Assembly: GCA_018881555.1 (NCBI GenBank)
Contig: JACAXG010000014.1
Span: forward strand, 2,037,959 to 2,101,958
Direction of reading: 5' to 3'
DNA length: 64,000 nt
DNA from: Amblyornis subalaris
Taxonomy: Eukaryota; Chordata; Aves; Passeriformes; Ptilonorhynchidae
The translations under genes were made by a program, and so were the position numbers. The notes under the pieces are model-generated. The model was not told where the DNA came from, did not search any database, and saw only the letters and a list, made by a program, of their open reading frames with translations. Numbering within the stretch: position 1 is the stretch's first letter; each line of letters opens with the position of its first letter. Below, piece by piece: positions 40,986-54,197 of this stretch.

Positions 40986-43900
40986 ACCCAGCGGAGTGTT
41001 CCCTGCCCTCCCTCACCCCAAGGTCCTCTCCACACTGTCCCAGTGCCTGTGCCAATATTTTAACAGCAGATGGAAAAATTGCTTCCCCGAGGTGTTAACG
41101 TGAAAGAGCAGCAGGACCAACACCTCCCACCAGCAGGGACCCATCCCCAGCAGGAATGTGGATGGAGGTCCGGAGCCAGGACAGCCTCTCCGAGGTAAAT
41201 CCAAGTGTTTTCCTGCTGCAGGAGCAGCCCAGCTCTGTAATAAGCAGAGCTCCAGTGATTTGGAACCTCCCACTTTACCTAAGCCCTCATATCTTGTTTT
41301 CCTTAGCGTTTTCTTAACCTTCAAAGAGGAATGGATTAACTTTTTAAGTAGCAATGTGCTGGCAACGATCAGAACTTGTGTTTACCACCCAGAAAAAAAC
41401 CCCACTTGTCAGTAGAATAAGTTTAGAAGAGGAGGGAATGGTTCCTTGCTTAATTATACATTAAAAAATGGTAAATTTATTCCTGCAGATTATTTAAAAC
41501 AAATTATTCATTCCCCCTTAGGGAGCACTGTGAAACAGGGAATGCTTGGGCTCTTCTGCTGGAACAGAGCCCTCCTCCTCCTCTGGGTTAGGGATGAGGG
41601 GGTTTGGGGTGGGATTAGACCACGAGGGCTGGGAATGAGTGAGGAGCAAAGGGATCACTATCCTATCAGGAGAGACCTCACCTGCAGCGGGTTTGCTGCT
41701 CCTGTGCTTCTGTCACGTGGATGAACACAGGTTTTCCCTTGGCTTGGGATGTGTGTGACAGGAGAAGCCCCCAAAGTGGCACCATCTGGTGTGGGGGAGG
41801 GAAGAGTGGGAATAAAACACTTTNTGGGCAAAGTCTGGAGATGATCCCGATGTTATTTGTGACCTGACAGTAAATCACAGTTGGGTTGTGCACCTCGAGA
41901 TTCACCTCCTGCACTGGCATCTCCTCTGCCTGGAAAATGGGAATGTTTGGGATGTGCTGCAAGCCAAGACCAGCCTGGGAATCCTCATGGATGCTTCCAG
42001 CAGCTTCCTGGCCAACCTGGGCATCCTCCTGCAGGGGCTTGTTCAGTTCTTCTGCCCCTTTCTGGGAAAACCTGGTTTTCCACAGTTTGGAGTGGATTCC
42101 TCTTTGGCTTTCATGTGTCCAATAACTCAATCTGCATGATTAAACCTCTGCAATAAGGAGTGGGATTATCCATCTTGGAGAAAACAGTGACTAAATTCCA
42201 TGGGGGATAGTGGCCTGGATCTGCAGGNTGAGGAGAGATCTCCTGAATTTATGGGTTGGTGGCAGAGAAGTTGGGAGTTTTGGCTGAGGTCCCTCTCCTT
42301 TCCCCCTGTTTTTTTTCCTGGGGGGTGAGAAATCCCTTCAAAATTCCCTGCTTTGTTAATCCCCTCAGAAGGATGGCTCAGTTTTGGTGTTTTTTTTGTG
42401 CTTAATCTGGAATCTTTTTGTCCTTGGCCGGATGTTCACACAGGAGACAGCCCCGAGATTGCAGTCAAGGTGTGAGAGGACAAACCAAGCCACATTTTAT
42501 GTGCTGAACATCCATCCAGAAGACAAATTTTCCAGGATAACCAGCAAAAAACCCTATGTTGGTTGACGTTTTTGAGTTTCAGGAAGCCAAGCGGAATCTG
42601 GGATAGGCACTTTGCGTAGGAAGTGTTCTCGTGCCACATTTTCCAGAAATATAAAAATAATATAAATATATATATATAAAAATATAAAAATAATATAAAA
42701 ATACTGGAGTGATTTTGCTCCTGTAATAACACATTCCTGCCATATTTAAGGCCACTTCCCAGGGGTAAAAGTATGGGAATTGTTCTCCAATAGCACGTTT
42801 TGTTTCCTTTGAGGGGCGACAACACTGAATAATCACAGAGCAATATTTACCAAATTAAACCAACAGCAGTGCCTGCAATTCAAAGAATTAATAAATCCAC
42901 ACTCTCCAAAAAAAAACCCTCAAACAAATCAAAGGGAATTCATTTGTCTGACAGCCNTACAGACTGAATAATGAAATGGGAAAAACACGAGTTTGGAGTT
43001 GTTTGGCTGGGAATGATTTGAGATAGGAAGAGGGAATGGGGCGGGGGGGAGGAAGAGGAAAGGAGAAAAACAGCATTTTAAATTAAATTTCAGCTTAAAT
43101 TGATGTATTCCTATGGGATGAGGTTACAGGTGTGAGTGTTTTTAATTCTTTGCAGTGGTTCCCAGCTAATCCTTTCCATCAGCTCTGAGTTTTAGGNAGA
43201 ATGTGTCGGTGGAAGATTTTTCTTCTGTGGGAGATCTGGACTTTTATTTTACANTTTTGATGTCCCTTGGCAGGAGGAAAGAGGGAGCAGGAAGGGATGA
43301 GCTGCACCTCTGGAACTCTGAGAATTTTTGATTCCTCCCCATTTTGAGCTTAAGGGGTAGAAACTGGGTAAGCTTGTGGTGGTTTATATTATAAAATATG
43401 TTTATTTCTGTGTATCTTGGTGAGATTGTGTGAATTGTGACTGCTTTTAAAAGCCAGGACACTGCCCAGGCTGAGGTTTCAGTGAAGCATTCTCCGTGGG
43501 GCTGATTTCTCCCATCATCTTCCTCCACATAAATTCACATATCTGGAATTTTATTGTCATTCAGGCTTGGTAAGGAAGGCATGAATGCTCCTCTGGATGA
43601 ATGAAACCACACACATACCCCAATCCCCACATGGATTGTTGCTCCCAGTTTTCCAGGAGGGTTTTTATCTGCTTATGTTTCACTAAGTTAAAATCCACTC
43701 AAGACTGGGGCACTCTCTGTGTGGGGCAGCATCAGCCACGTCCTCCAGGGGTCGTTGATGAGGAATTGCTTTAGAATATTTTTTGGAAAACTTGGGAATT
43801 TCTTACTATCAATGTTTTGCTTTCTTATTTGTTTTATTCTGTATTTTTTTCCCATTTGCTGCCCTTAAAATTGGCGTAACTCAACGTTTTCCTCAGGTTT

Positions 43901-44701
43901 TTTACTGACNGTCGGCATTAAAATTTAAAATGTCGCCAGGTCTGGAGCTGTCAATAAAAGTAGAATTATTTCACTCTTGGCCACGTTGCTGTTGACATCT
44001 CAACAATTCAGTGAGCAGCACTGAAAATCCTGACAGCTCCTCCTTGGGAAAGCCTGTGGGTGCAGTGTGGGGTTCCCAGGAGCAGCTTTTCCCTGTGTCC
44101 TGGTTTTAATCCATGCCTCGGGGTGTTGTTTGGTGGAATCAGGCAGAGTGCAGTGCACTGCTCACCTCGCAGGCCTGTGCAGAAATCCCTCCATCAAATA
44201 TGCATGCAGAGCACAGGGCTGTAATCATCATAATCCATAAAAAATTTAGCATTTTAGGGTCTGTAGGCTTTGATTTTGAGAAAGGAGTTCCGAGGGTTTT
44301 CCTTTTGTATTTGTTTATTTTTAATGAACCTGCCATTAGCATATGAAAGTCGTGTTAACATCCTCTGTGCTGAGAACTCACTTCAGGTTCGTTTCTACTG
44401 CTGGGACTTATTTAGCAGAGAAAAATTTATAATGCAGGCCTGCAGGTGGCATTCTTGGTCAGCCTTTAAAGCTCATCCTGGCTGCACAACCTTCGTGTGC
44501 TGATGTGGGAGATAAATTTGAATTTAGGGTGCTGCTCCCCCCAACGTGTGTGTTGCATATGCTGGGTGTAATCCCCTTTATGCTGATTTTCCAGTGATGA
44601 TAGCCTGGACCCTGTTTCTCTTCCTAAACGCTCAGATTAATGGATTCAGCTTCATGGCTAAAATCGAGGTCCCAAAAGTCCATAAATTAATTTCTTAATT
44701 A
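40986..44701. other. Non-coding sequence
   Basis: No supported gene. It includes an (AT)/(ATAAA)-rich tract at about 42652-42707, a purine-rich tract near 43030-43070, and a segment at 41880-42130 open in several frames on both strands but without a recognisable product. AT-rich sequence at 44190-44350 has POU-like octamer motifs. Confidence 0.5.
42652..42707. repeat. AT-rich simple repeat
   Basis: Imperfect tandem of ATAAAAATAATATAAATATA-type units with an internal (TA)n run. Confidence 0.85.
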
Positions 44702-44830
44702 CTGGAAGGCCACGGTTAGGTCACCCCAAAGCTTCCCTTCTCCAGGCTGATCTGTTGGTGCCCAGCAGGAGACGCAGGCTCTGCTCCCCACATCCCAACC
44801 TTGCCTTTCCCTGGAGGTAACCCTGAGTAG
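44702..44830 (-). mobile_element. Possible degenerate CR1 fragment, antisense
   Basis: 'gtcaccccaaagcttccctt' followed by 'ctccaggctga' resembles the antisense of the CR1 ORF2 block encoding a FSLEKRRLRGDL-like motif. The remainder is too diverged for certainty. Confidence 0.35.
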
Positions 44831-46794
44831 GAGAGAATAGATGAGAAATACTCCTTTATTTTCCGAAGTCATAGACAGAGTGAAATATCCTTCATGGACA
44901 GACACAGCAGGACAATATTGGGTTAGGATGAGCTACAGTTTGAGTGATTTTATTGGGTATGATTGACTTTCTTCTGGTNTTTCTTTCATGGCTCCTCTTC
45001 AGGAGAGCTTGTTGCAATCCAAGAGCAGCAGTGCTGAGGTGATGATGCAAGGGCACTGTTGTCGGAGGAAGAAGAGCCCTGAAAACAAAGACACTTTTCC
45101 TCATGGGCCGTGTCTGTCACGGAGCTCTGGAGCAAAAGCCTCCAGGAGGAGGGGAGAGGGTGAGTCCGGAACATCCCTCTGCAGGGACACCTCCCACTGT
45201 CCTCAGGGATAAAGTGCTGGACTCCCTTAAGGGATAAGGAGAGGTTATGGAAGACAGAAAGAAAATCTATTCCCAAATCTATCTAAAGGAATGTATCTTT
45301 TAACCAGCGCTGGAAGATTAGGCTGATATAATTTTCCCACAGTTTTTCAGTCTTTTCTGCCTTGTGATCTGTGTTCTGGGAATGTCAGGGACACGCAGGC
45401 GAGATCACAGGACGGAATGTTTGGGATATCAGGGCAGGAATGGGAATGAAAAGCCTTTTTACTCTTTATTTTCGTCTCGTGTCACGTTAAAGAGGGTCTC
45501 CTGTGCTCTGAGAGCTGTGCTGGGACGCTGCTGTCCTTCCCAAGGTCACAGGCCTGCGCTGGAAAGCAAAGAGGAGGAAAATTGTTTAACTAAAAGAAGT
45601 TTCACTTTCCTCGCACTTGTTCTCCACGTATTCCTGTCACTGGTTTATCAGGAGCAAAATATATTCCGGACACATGCTGGAATAAACAGCACACACCACT
45701 CTGCTCTGATGGATGCTCAATACGGAGCTGTCGGAGCTGGATGAGCTTACCCTTTATTTATTTATTTCTTTTTTTNTGGCTATTCAAATGCAAAGACCAA
45801 GAGTCGGGGACGTCGTGGGGACTTGTGACATTCAGCGGCAGACACTGAATTTAAAAAAAAACCACCCCAAAATGTGTTGTTTTCATTCATCCAGCGACTC
45901 CTGCAGCCATTCTTTGCCTCTGGCAGGTTTAATATTCTGGGCAGATTCACTCTTCTGCTGGTTAATAAATATTCTGATAGTTAATAATCATTTAGGGGCA
46001 AAAGCCATGCTCAGCTCGTATTGAATCTTACCAAATGATTCTTGTTGACTCAGTGGCAGCACTGAGACCTCAGTAACCGCTCACGCTAATCCAAGCAGAT
46101 TATTAATTCTTTGGAGAACGATGATTCCATTTTTTTTCCAGCCCTGATTTAGTCAAAGCTCCTCATGCGGTGAGGAAGCCTCTGGAAAAATTGAGTTCTA
46201 TGGCAGGTGCAACCGTGGCATTCCACNTGTTGATGGAACATTTTCATGGAAGCCCTTGGTAAAGGATGGGGGAGGCTTTATTAAATGAAGTTTAAATAAA
46301 ACATGAGCTGGAAAGAGTGTGTGGAACTTGTGGAAAAATACCTGTGGGCTGCTGATCGGCCACCACGTTCCAGAGTAGCTGTGCCTGGAGTTGAATTCCC
46401 CAGACAGCGTGGTAGAGATAAGACACCACCAAGGAAGAGAAAAAGATGATGAATTTTAAAAAGTCTGGGTACCAAGTCTTATATTAATTGTACACTAAAA
46501 GAGAAGGAGCAAATTTGGGTCAAAACTCCCAGCCATCATTTAAGATGGAGAAAGGTTTTCTCCATTAAGGTGGAGAAAAGTGTTAATGAGCAGTGGGCTC
46601 GGAAGAACAAAGCTGAGAAAAGGAATTTCTGGGGTATTTCTCAGCTTTGAAACCTTCCCGAGGTCAGCAAGGTTTGGCCAAAGCTTTCAGCTGCAAGGAA
46701 GGAGCTCCAAACTGTGANGGAGCCACCCACGAGGCTCGAGGATAATTAAGGATCATTTGNGGTGTGCTGTTTGTTCCCAGGCCTTTGGATAATA
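44831..46794. other. Non-coding sequence
   Basis: No supported gene; a 126-codon open frame at 45364-45744 shows no domain. Nothing else recognised. Confidence 0.5.
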
Positions 46795-46982
46795 TTGGGA
46801 AGAGACAAAACCAAACTTCTCAAAGCTCATCCAGGCTCATCCTGCCATGGGCAGGGACACTTTCCACTATCCCAGGGTGCTCCAAGTCTTGTCCAACCTG
46901 GCCTTGGACACTTCCAGGGGTGGGGTATCCACAGCTTTCTGGGCAGTCTGTTCCAGAGCCTCTCTCCCTTCTGAGTAAAGAA
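46795..46982 (-). mobile_element. CR1 LINE 3' fragment, antisense
   Basis: 'gccatgggcagggacacttt', 'ccactatcccagggtgctcc', 'ccaacctggccttggacact' and 'tccagagcctctctcccttc' follow reverse-complemented CR1 order. The first part (the terminal tail) is degraded. Confidence 0.82.
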
Positions 46983-49900
46983 TGTAGAAATGTTGTAATT
47001 CCAGAGAACAGAGGAATTTTGCAGTGTTTGCTTCCCTCTTGCAAAAAATCTAAGGAATGAGGAATTGCAGAAAAGACCTTTCTCCAGGATTGTGTGGTTA
47101 TTCCAAAGGGCATCCATGCAGTTATTCCAAAGGTACATTTTTGAGCTGACAGGTNGGTATTTTAGTAAAAGCCTTAAAAGTCATTAAGGAAGTGCACTTT
47201 TATAACATAAATATGAGTAAAGATAAACCAGAATCCCAAAAGTCCCCCTAAAAGGGCACCTCTTCCGAGTCATCTATTCCTGAGGACACGGTGAGGGATT
47301 GCTGGATGCAGGATCTGCTGAACAAGAAAAACCCATTGATTCCCTTGAATTATTCCTGGATATCATCCTGACACGTTGGAAATTTGTTTCCAAGATACTT
47401 TCTGGCCTTTCCTTGCCTTTTGCTTGAGTTTGGCACACTGTGTTAATAATTAGTGATATGGGATACCACAGGAAATCACTTTGTGGGATATAATCCCACA
47501 TCATTCCTGCATTTATATGAAGCCTGAATTCCTATCCCACATGAGAGTGGGATGAATTTACGATTTTTAATGCTGGACAGAGCTGGTAGGAAGAAATGTC
47601 CCTCTGCAGCCTGTGTTGGCCTGACGTGCACGTGCTGTTTCTCTCACACCTCGTGTCCTCTCTGTAACATTCCACGGTTCTGAGTGAAGAATTCCCAGTT
47701 TTTTTGGTGCTGCCACACTCCATATTTTTGTCACTTTGCAGGCCCAGAGCTGCTCCTGTGTATGGCAGTGCTGGATCCCTGTAAGGTCTGTGGCAAGCTG
47801 AGGCCCCTAGAGCAGTTTAGAGCATTGCTCCAAGCAATGAGTAATAATAAATGCAGGAGTAATAATGAAATCACTTTACTATGGGGTTACAAGACAGAGG
47901 GTGCGTGGAACCTGCTCCAACTTTGCCTCTGATGGCAGCTGCAAGGAAAAAGCACATCCGTAATTCCCATCCCGTGGTCCGACAACTCCATAACACCAAC
48001 ACTCCGTCACTGAGGTATTTTTGCTGCTTTCCCCCCTCTATAAGCTGCAGAAAAATAAGAATTACGTATTAAACCCGCAAGCTGTGCGGATTTCTCATTC
48101 TGGTGGTGCTCTGGTGGAATTTAGCTCTGTTTTCCTCATTTTTACCAGCAGGGTGATTTTGTATTCCCGGATGACTCCGGGCCAGGCCGAGGCCACGGCG
48201 AACAAAACAAGCTGTGCACAGGAGTATTTTAAATAAATCCTCCTCCTTTCGGGTGGCATTTGATGGCCCCGAGGTGCCAGGGTGGATGATGACAAGCAGC
48301 AGCGGAATAGATTCGGGATGGGGAGGGAATCAATGCGGGAATGGGCGGCTTCTGCCGGCTGCAGTGAACTGTGCGGGCCCCCGCGCCCGACAATTCCATG
48401 TTTTATGCAAAAGTGCCAACTCTCCTGGAATGTGTTAAGGAGTCTGTGCTCCAAGCCGTTTACAGACGGAGAGGAAAAGGAAATATGTGGAGAACAGAGC
48501 AGGGACCGAAGCCTGAGGAGCTGCTCACAGCTTCACGAGCTGTTTGCTTATTCCAGACTCCAACTCAACANTTTAGGGAAAAACTCATCATTTAATGGAG
48601 CTGTGCTGTGATTACATTATCCCTCTTTAAGGGCATTTAAAGGTTGTGATATTGTTCCGTNAGCAGTGAGAGAAAGGGATTTTTTTTNNTTTNNTTTTTT
48701 TTCTTTGANACCTTAAGAAAATGTGCTAAAAATTGCCTTTATTAGTTGGCTTCATCCCGTGGTGTAATTGCTGTGATTACATCTCTTGCCAACCACTCTG
48801 GTCCTGCTGAGAGCTTGGACCCTGCTTATCTCTGTGCCTTTAAAAAGCCATTTTTGTNAAAGCCTCCATTCCAATTCTTGCTATGAAGATGTGGAACGTG
48901 ATACTCTCCTCAAGGTGGCTGAGTGGGAAAAGANAGCCCTAATTTTATAGCTGCAAAATAACTGGGTACAATTTTGCTGACTTGTTTTATTGCTTTGGAA
49001 TGTCTGATGATATCTAAAAAAATCAGGGAGTTAAATGCCTGTGCTGTACCGGTGCATTTCTTGAGCAGCAGAGGATGAATAGAGTTAATTTTTATTTTAT
49101 TTTTTGTTTGAAATAAAACCTGAACAGGCTTACCTTGATTACCTGAATCATCTGTCTTTGTCTACAAACACAAAACTTTAAAAATTATGAATGATCCCCG
49201 AAGTCATGAGCTAGAGGGGTGAGATGATTAAAATTCATGTGGAGTCCACCCCTCTTGCCCTTTGGCATTTTGGCCCTCTGAGTTCTTCTCCGTTGCTGTC
49301 AAAGGCAAGTGTAAAACTTTCTTGGGTCAAAGTGAAATTAATTTTGAAACTTCTCCAGTCTGATAAATTAAAACCCCATGAGTTTGCAGGAGTTGCTGAC
49401 AGCGTGGAAAGAAAAATACCTGCATGATACAGAGGAGGGATGAGGACTGGTACTGAACCTTGGATTAAAAAAAAAAGGCCTGGTATTGATTAAATGTGCA
49501 GTTTATACAAAGAAAAATAATTACCTCGGCTATGACTTGGTNCTTCGTGTGAAGATGCCAAAATATCTGCCCGCTAAAGTAAATTATTTTCTATTTTTTT
49601 NTTTGTTTTGCCATTGCATTTCAGAGTATGAAACTGCAAAGGATTTTTGCTCTTTTCCCTGAGATATTTATATTCAGGTAACCCTCCATTAACGTGGATT
49701 TAATTCTTAACCATGCAAATTAGGAGTGCAAAGAATTTGGGGTTTTATGCATGAACATTTTGGCTCTGAAAGTTTTGAGGCGTTTGCTCGGGAATTAGCC
49801 CTGCCTGGCATGAAAATGAGCCCCAGTCCTGTNAGAAAAGGNAAAAAAAAAATCTGTCTGTGCTTGAAGGATTTCATAATGAGTTCTCTTTTAGAAGAAG

Positions 49901-50069
49901 GTCAGGACCTGATGTTGAAGTGGTTTTTTTTTGTTTTGCTACCAATATTTCCCATATTTCTAAATAATCACCAGCATCGCTGCCTGACCAAGAATTAAAT
50001 TCTCCAGCTGAAGGTGAATTAAGCAGTTGAAAGATCTGACTCAAAAAACCTGCCCGTGGCAGAAACGGC

Positions 50070-50090
50070 TTTTTTTTTTTTTTTTTTTTT
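50070..50090. repeat. T homopolymer, 21 nt
   Basis: Clean T-run. No adjacent retrogene or SINE body was recognised. Confidence 0.9.
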
Positions 50091-51293
50091 CCCCAGAATC
50101 ATATTTTATTTCGATTTTGGATTTTTTTTTACTTTTAAGTGAAGCCATAAAACCTGCAACGTTTTCTCCTGCATCCCAGTTCCTCCTGCTCTGAGCGATG
50201 GAGCCGAGCCGGAGCCTCACACTTTGAATTATGCATTCATTCCTCTGCAAGGATGTGCAAGGCCTGGCACTGATTTTTGTAAGGATTGTGCTGCTGCTTC
50301 CTTTGAACAGAAACTTTTTGTTCCAGGTGAATGTTGGGGAGGGGCAGTCTCAGGTGTTCACCACAATTCAGGGTGCGCCAAAAGCTGAATGGAGCTTCCC
50401 ACCTGGAATTTGTGGTTTGTGCTTGGGGATTGCTGGGATATCTCACTGATTTGGGGTTGTTGTCNGTGGTTCAGACTGGAAAAATGCTCTGTGAGCAGTG
50501 AAACGGAGAAAAATGATCACAAAATCTCTCCTTTGCTGTTTGTTTCTTGTAAATTTGATGAAAATATTCCTTAAATGGGGCTGAATGGCAAAAGCAAAGG
50601 GCCAGCACTTAAGAAATCCTTCTAAAATCTATTTTTTAGCTCGTATGAAGCTTTTGTGCAGTTTGAAAGCCAAAGTGGCACTGTTTTTCTGAAACCAGAC
50701 ATTGGCCTTGCTTTATGGAAAGGTAAATTGAAGTCCCTAAAGGTCTCAGGCCTCTCGGGTCCCCTGGAAAGGCTCTCCCAGGACACCTCAGCCAGGATAA
50801 ATTCCAGCTTAAACCTTCATTAGAAAACGTGGGGGTTTCGGGCAAGGGTTAAGCGTTTTGCCTCTTGGGTGAATTNTACATTTGATAAATCCTCGGAATT
50901 GGACAGTGAGAGCTGCTGGGTGAATTAACAAACGACCCTGCTGGCTCTGATTGGAGCAGTGGCACATCTTTGGCAGATTCATTTCCCTCGCCCCGGTAGG
51001 ATTGATCCGCGTCTCCGTGTGGGACTGGGGGAACTTGCTGGAAGGGCGGTGCTGAAGGTCGGGATGCTCCAAGGAGGAGTTATATTTTCCTGCCACTTTT
51101 GCCTGGTGTGGGGTCAAGGCTCTTTTCCTCGCTCCAGGAAAATGTGGGAAGCGATGAAGATTGATTCATGCCACGAGCTGCTTGACTTATTTGGGGTTGG
51201 ATTGCCTGTTCCTCCTCNGGCACGAGGACAAACAGCAAACCAATATTCCCCTGCCCAACCCCATCACTTGGGCTGTTAAAAAAATCCCAACAC

Positions 51294-51450
51294 TTCTGGC
51301 TTTTTGTCTTCTTCTTGCTCCTCACTTGCCTTCACCTTTTTTCCTTCCTATTTATTATTGTTTTTTACCCTCTCTTTTTAAAAAATATCATCCAATTCCT
51401 TCCATCCAATCCTTCATTCCCCCTTCCCCAATTCTTCCTTCCCTTAATTT
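51294..51450. repeat. Pyrimidine-rich low-complexity tract
   Basis: The plus strand is almost all C and T over about 150 nt, with loosely repeated CCTTCC, CATTCC and CTTCTT units and a few A-rich breaks. Confidence 0.7.
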
Positions 51451-54027
51451 GGTTTCTGCCTCAAACTTGTGGGAGCAGATGCTTTTTTTTCCCCCCCCAG
51501 CCTGGCATTTTGAGGGCTGTAACCAGGAGCTGTTTTCCCTGGATGGACACTCCCTGAGCCCAGGGTGTCTTTGGGAACAGGCTGGGAATGCTCAGCGAGT
51601 TGGGATGGCAAAAATTCCCGATTATCCTGGATGTGCTGAAAGCTTTGGTTGATGTGAATGGAGCGAGAGAGAGGAGTCAACCTCCAAAGTTTTCCTCTGT
51701 TTTTCCTTCAAAACAACAAATCTCGGGAAGGTGCAGCCCTGGAGGGGGGAATGGTGCTGGAGGCAGCGCAGGACGTTCCCTTGATGTCTNTGCTTGGAGC
51801 TATCCCGAATTTCCAGCTGGCTCCCTGCTCCCTGCCGGTCCCGGGCTGCCAACGTCGGAGCCCTGTGAGAAATTCCACGCTGGGATTTGTGAGGGACGAG
51901 GAGCGTTGGGAACACAATGGGATGCGGCTTTGAAGTGCAAAGAGGGTGAAATCTTCCCCGTGTCAGGAATTCCGGCGGCTCCTGTGTGCCATGGAAATTC
52001 CTGTGAAAGCATCAAAGCCAGGCTCGACCCGAGCTCCAGGGAAAGGGAAGGGGAGCTTCACCCCGGCTGCTGATTTTTTGGGAAAAGCTGTTTAAACGGG
52101 AAAACGCAATGTTTGGGCAGGATATGAACAGGGATCCATCACCAGGGTGAGCAAATCGGGACTCAAATCCATCCTTTAGTGCCTCAGCAGGGAATTTGTG
52201 GTCCTGGAGAGGGCTGGGGCAGGGGCNGAGCCCCATAAAATAGGGAAAGATCGGAGGAGATGGTGTGGGAGGGTGAAACGCAGGGATGAAGAACAGAAAG
52301 GCTGGGAGAAGGTGGAAAGGAGCAGGACCGGGTGGGGATCCCACTGAGGGGACTCCTGAGAAANTTGGGAGGCTCAAGAAGTTCGTGAGGGTCTAGGAGA
52401 GATGTTCAGGGATTTATTTGTTGTTCTGGTGATTGTTAGTGCGGGGCTGTAGCAGGGCTGGAGGTATTCGGAAATCACAGAGCGCAGATCCAATTCCAAC
52501 TGCTCCACCAAAGTAGGGAGAGAGGAGCTCACCTGCCAGCCACCCTCTCCCTAACCCCACAAACCAAACAAGAAATNCCCAAACCAGACCCTCAAAGAAT
52601 CAAGGATCACCGTTGGCTGATATTGTTCCCAAAAAGTTAACTTTTGGCTGCAGCATCCCCATAAAGCCTTTGCAAGTGGCTCTAGAACAAATATATCTAT
52701 ATATAATTTTTACAAATACATGTNTTTATTTATTTAAAGGACAAAACCCTCCCACCTTTGGCAGGTTTATTTGTGCCTTACACTCGCTTTGGAATTGAAG
52801 CCATCCTGTGGTTCTACACCTAAATCCCAAAACACCTCCGTGCTTGGACCTCCCAGCTTTTCCCAGGTAAAGGTTTTCCAACCTATTTTACCAATAGTTT
52901 TTCAGCAACTCATCCATTCCATTAAAGCTTTCCTAAGACGAATTTCCCAGGCTTTCTGTTCAGATTTTGAGGGAGCTGTTAATCATAACCCTGAGACTCT
53001 TCACCAATTAATGGCTTTATTAGCTGTTATTAATCAAGTGTTGTTTACTGCTCTCCTTATAAATGTCATTTTATATTTTTACCACTTCTTCACACCCAGC
53101 TTGTTGCATTCCCAATTCCCATTGTATTGCGTGGGAAACAAAAAGAAAGAGATTCACAAGCAAAATAATTAGTGCTTTTTTTTTTTTTTTAAATTTAAGC
53201 GCTGTTTTTTTAAAGGGAAAAACGCTTAAAGGTGTTAATGGGGATTTAACAGNAAAAATGTAGAATTTTGAGACAGGGTGAGTTTTTTTCCCTTTGCTCA
53301 TAATTTCCATGGAATTGCAGCACAAACGTGGCAGCAGCAGGAGATGTTCGGCACAACCCGAGGTGTGCTACAGCCCGGGGCAGCACCTTTCCATGGTCCC
53401 TTGGGAATGGCCCCGGTGTTCCCCACCCTGCATTCCACTGGGGGAAACACATCCCAGGAAAGGACCAAGGGTTAAATGAATTAATTCTTTTAAAAGTGAT
53501 GGGAACGTGGGATCTATAGTGGAGAGCTATTTCCCAGCCTCAGAGGGGAGCTGCACTCACATTTTCGGTTTCCAAATGTCGTTGTCTCCGCTGACCTTTC
53601 GCTGCTCTCTCCTGCCCTTCGGAGCAGAACGAATTCCCGGGAAGCGCCAGGCTGGAAGCTGGAGCAGTTTGCTGTCCCTTTAGAGGGCGGCAGGAGGCTG
53701 GCCTTGTACTGGGACAAGACCCACAGAGACCTCTGGGAACGCTGCTTTTCCTTCCAAACACCATCCCTGAAGGATGAAAGCGCCAAAGCGTCTCCTGAGG
53801 TCAGGCTGGGATGGACGAGCTGCAGGAGCCTCCCGGAGCAGCCAGGTTTGGGATAAGGAGTAGGGAGCACACAGCCCTGGCCACCCTGCCCCAAACATTG
53901 TGTGTGACCTCTTCATCTCCACATGCCCCGGGCTGAGTTGGGAATGTTTGGACTGGTGTTTATCTGCCGTGAAAACCTCTCCTTGCTGGATTGGGAAGAG
54001 CCACCCTGCGAGCATCACATTCCAGAT

Positions 54028-54197
54028 GAAACCATAGAATTCCAGATGGTTTGGGCTGGAAGAGACCTTGAAGATTATTTCATTTCAGGGGCACCTTCCA
54101 CTATCCCAGGTTGCTCCAAGCCCCGTCCAACCCNGCCTTGGACACTTCCAGGGATGGGGCAGCCACAGCTTCTCTGGGCACCCTGTGCCGCTGGATG
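54028..54197 (-). mobile_element. CR1 LINE 3' fragment, antisense
   Basis: 'gaaaccatagaattccagat', 'ggtttgggctggaagagacc', 'caccttccactatcccaggt' and 'gccacagcttctctgggcac' follow the antisense CR1 order from the 3' terminus inward. Confidence 0.87.

Larger units (their letters stand above)
46983..54027. other. Gene desert segment
   Basis: About 7 kb without a supported gene. Seen are a T-run broken by N at 48681-48703, a 21-nt T-run at 50070-50090, a pyrimidine-rich tract at 51294-51450, a 15-nt T-run at 53176-53190 and a partial CTCF-like core at 53677-53690. The 133-codon frame at 52771-53172 lies in AT-rich DNA and has no domain. Confidence 0.55.

Noticed and set aside
52771..53172. A 133-codon open frame in AT-rich DNA.
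   Set aside because: Length is notable, but composition is hydrophobic by AT-richness, no domain or exon signals are seen and no conservation can be tested here.
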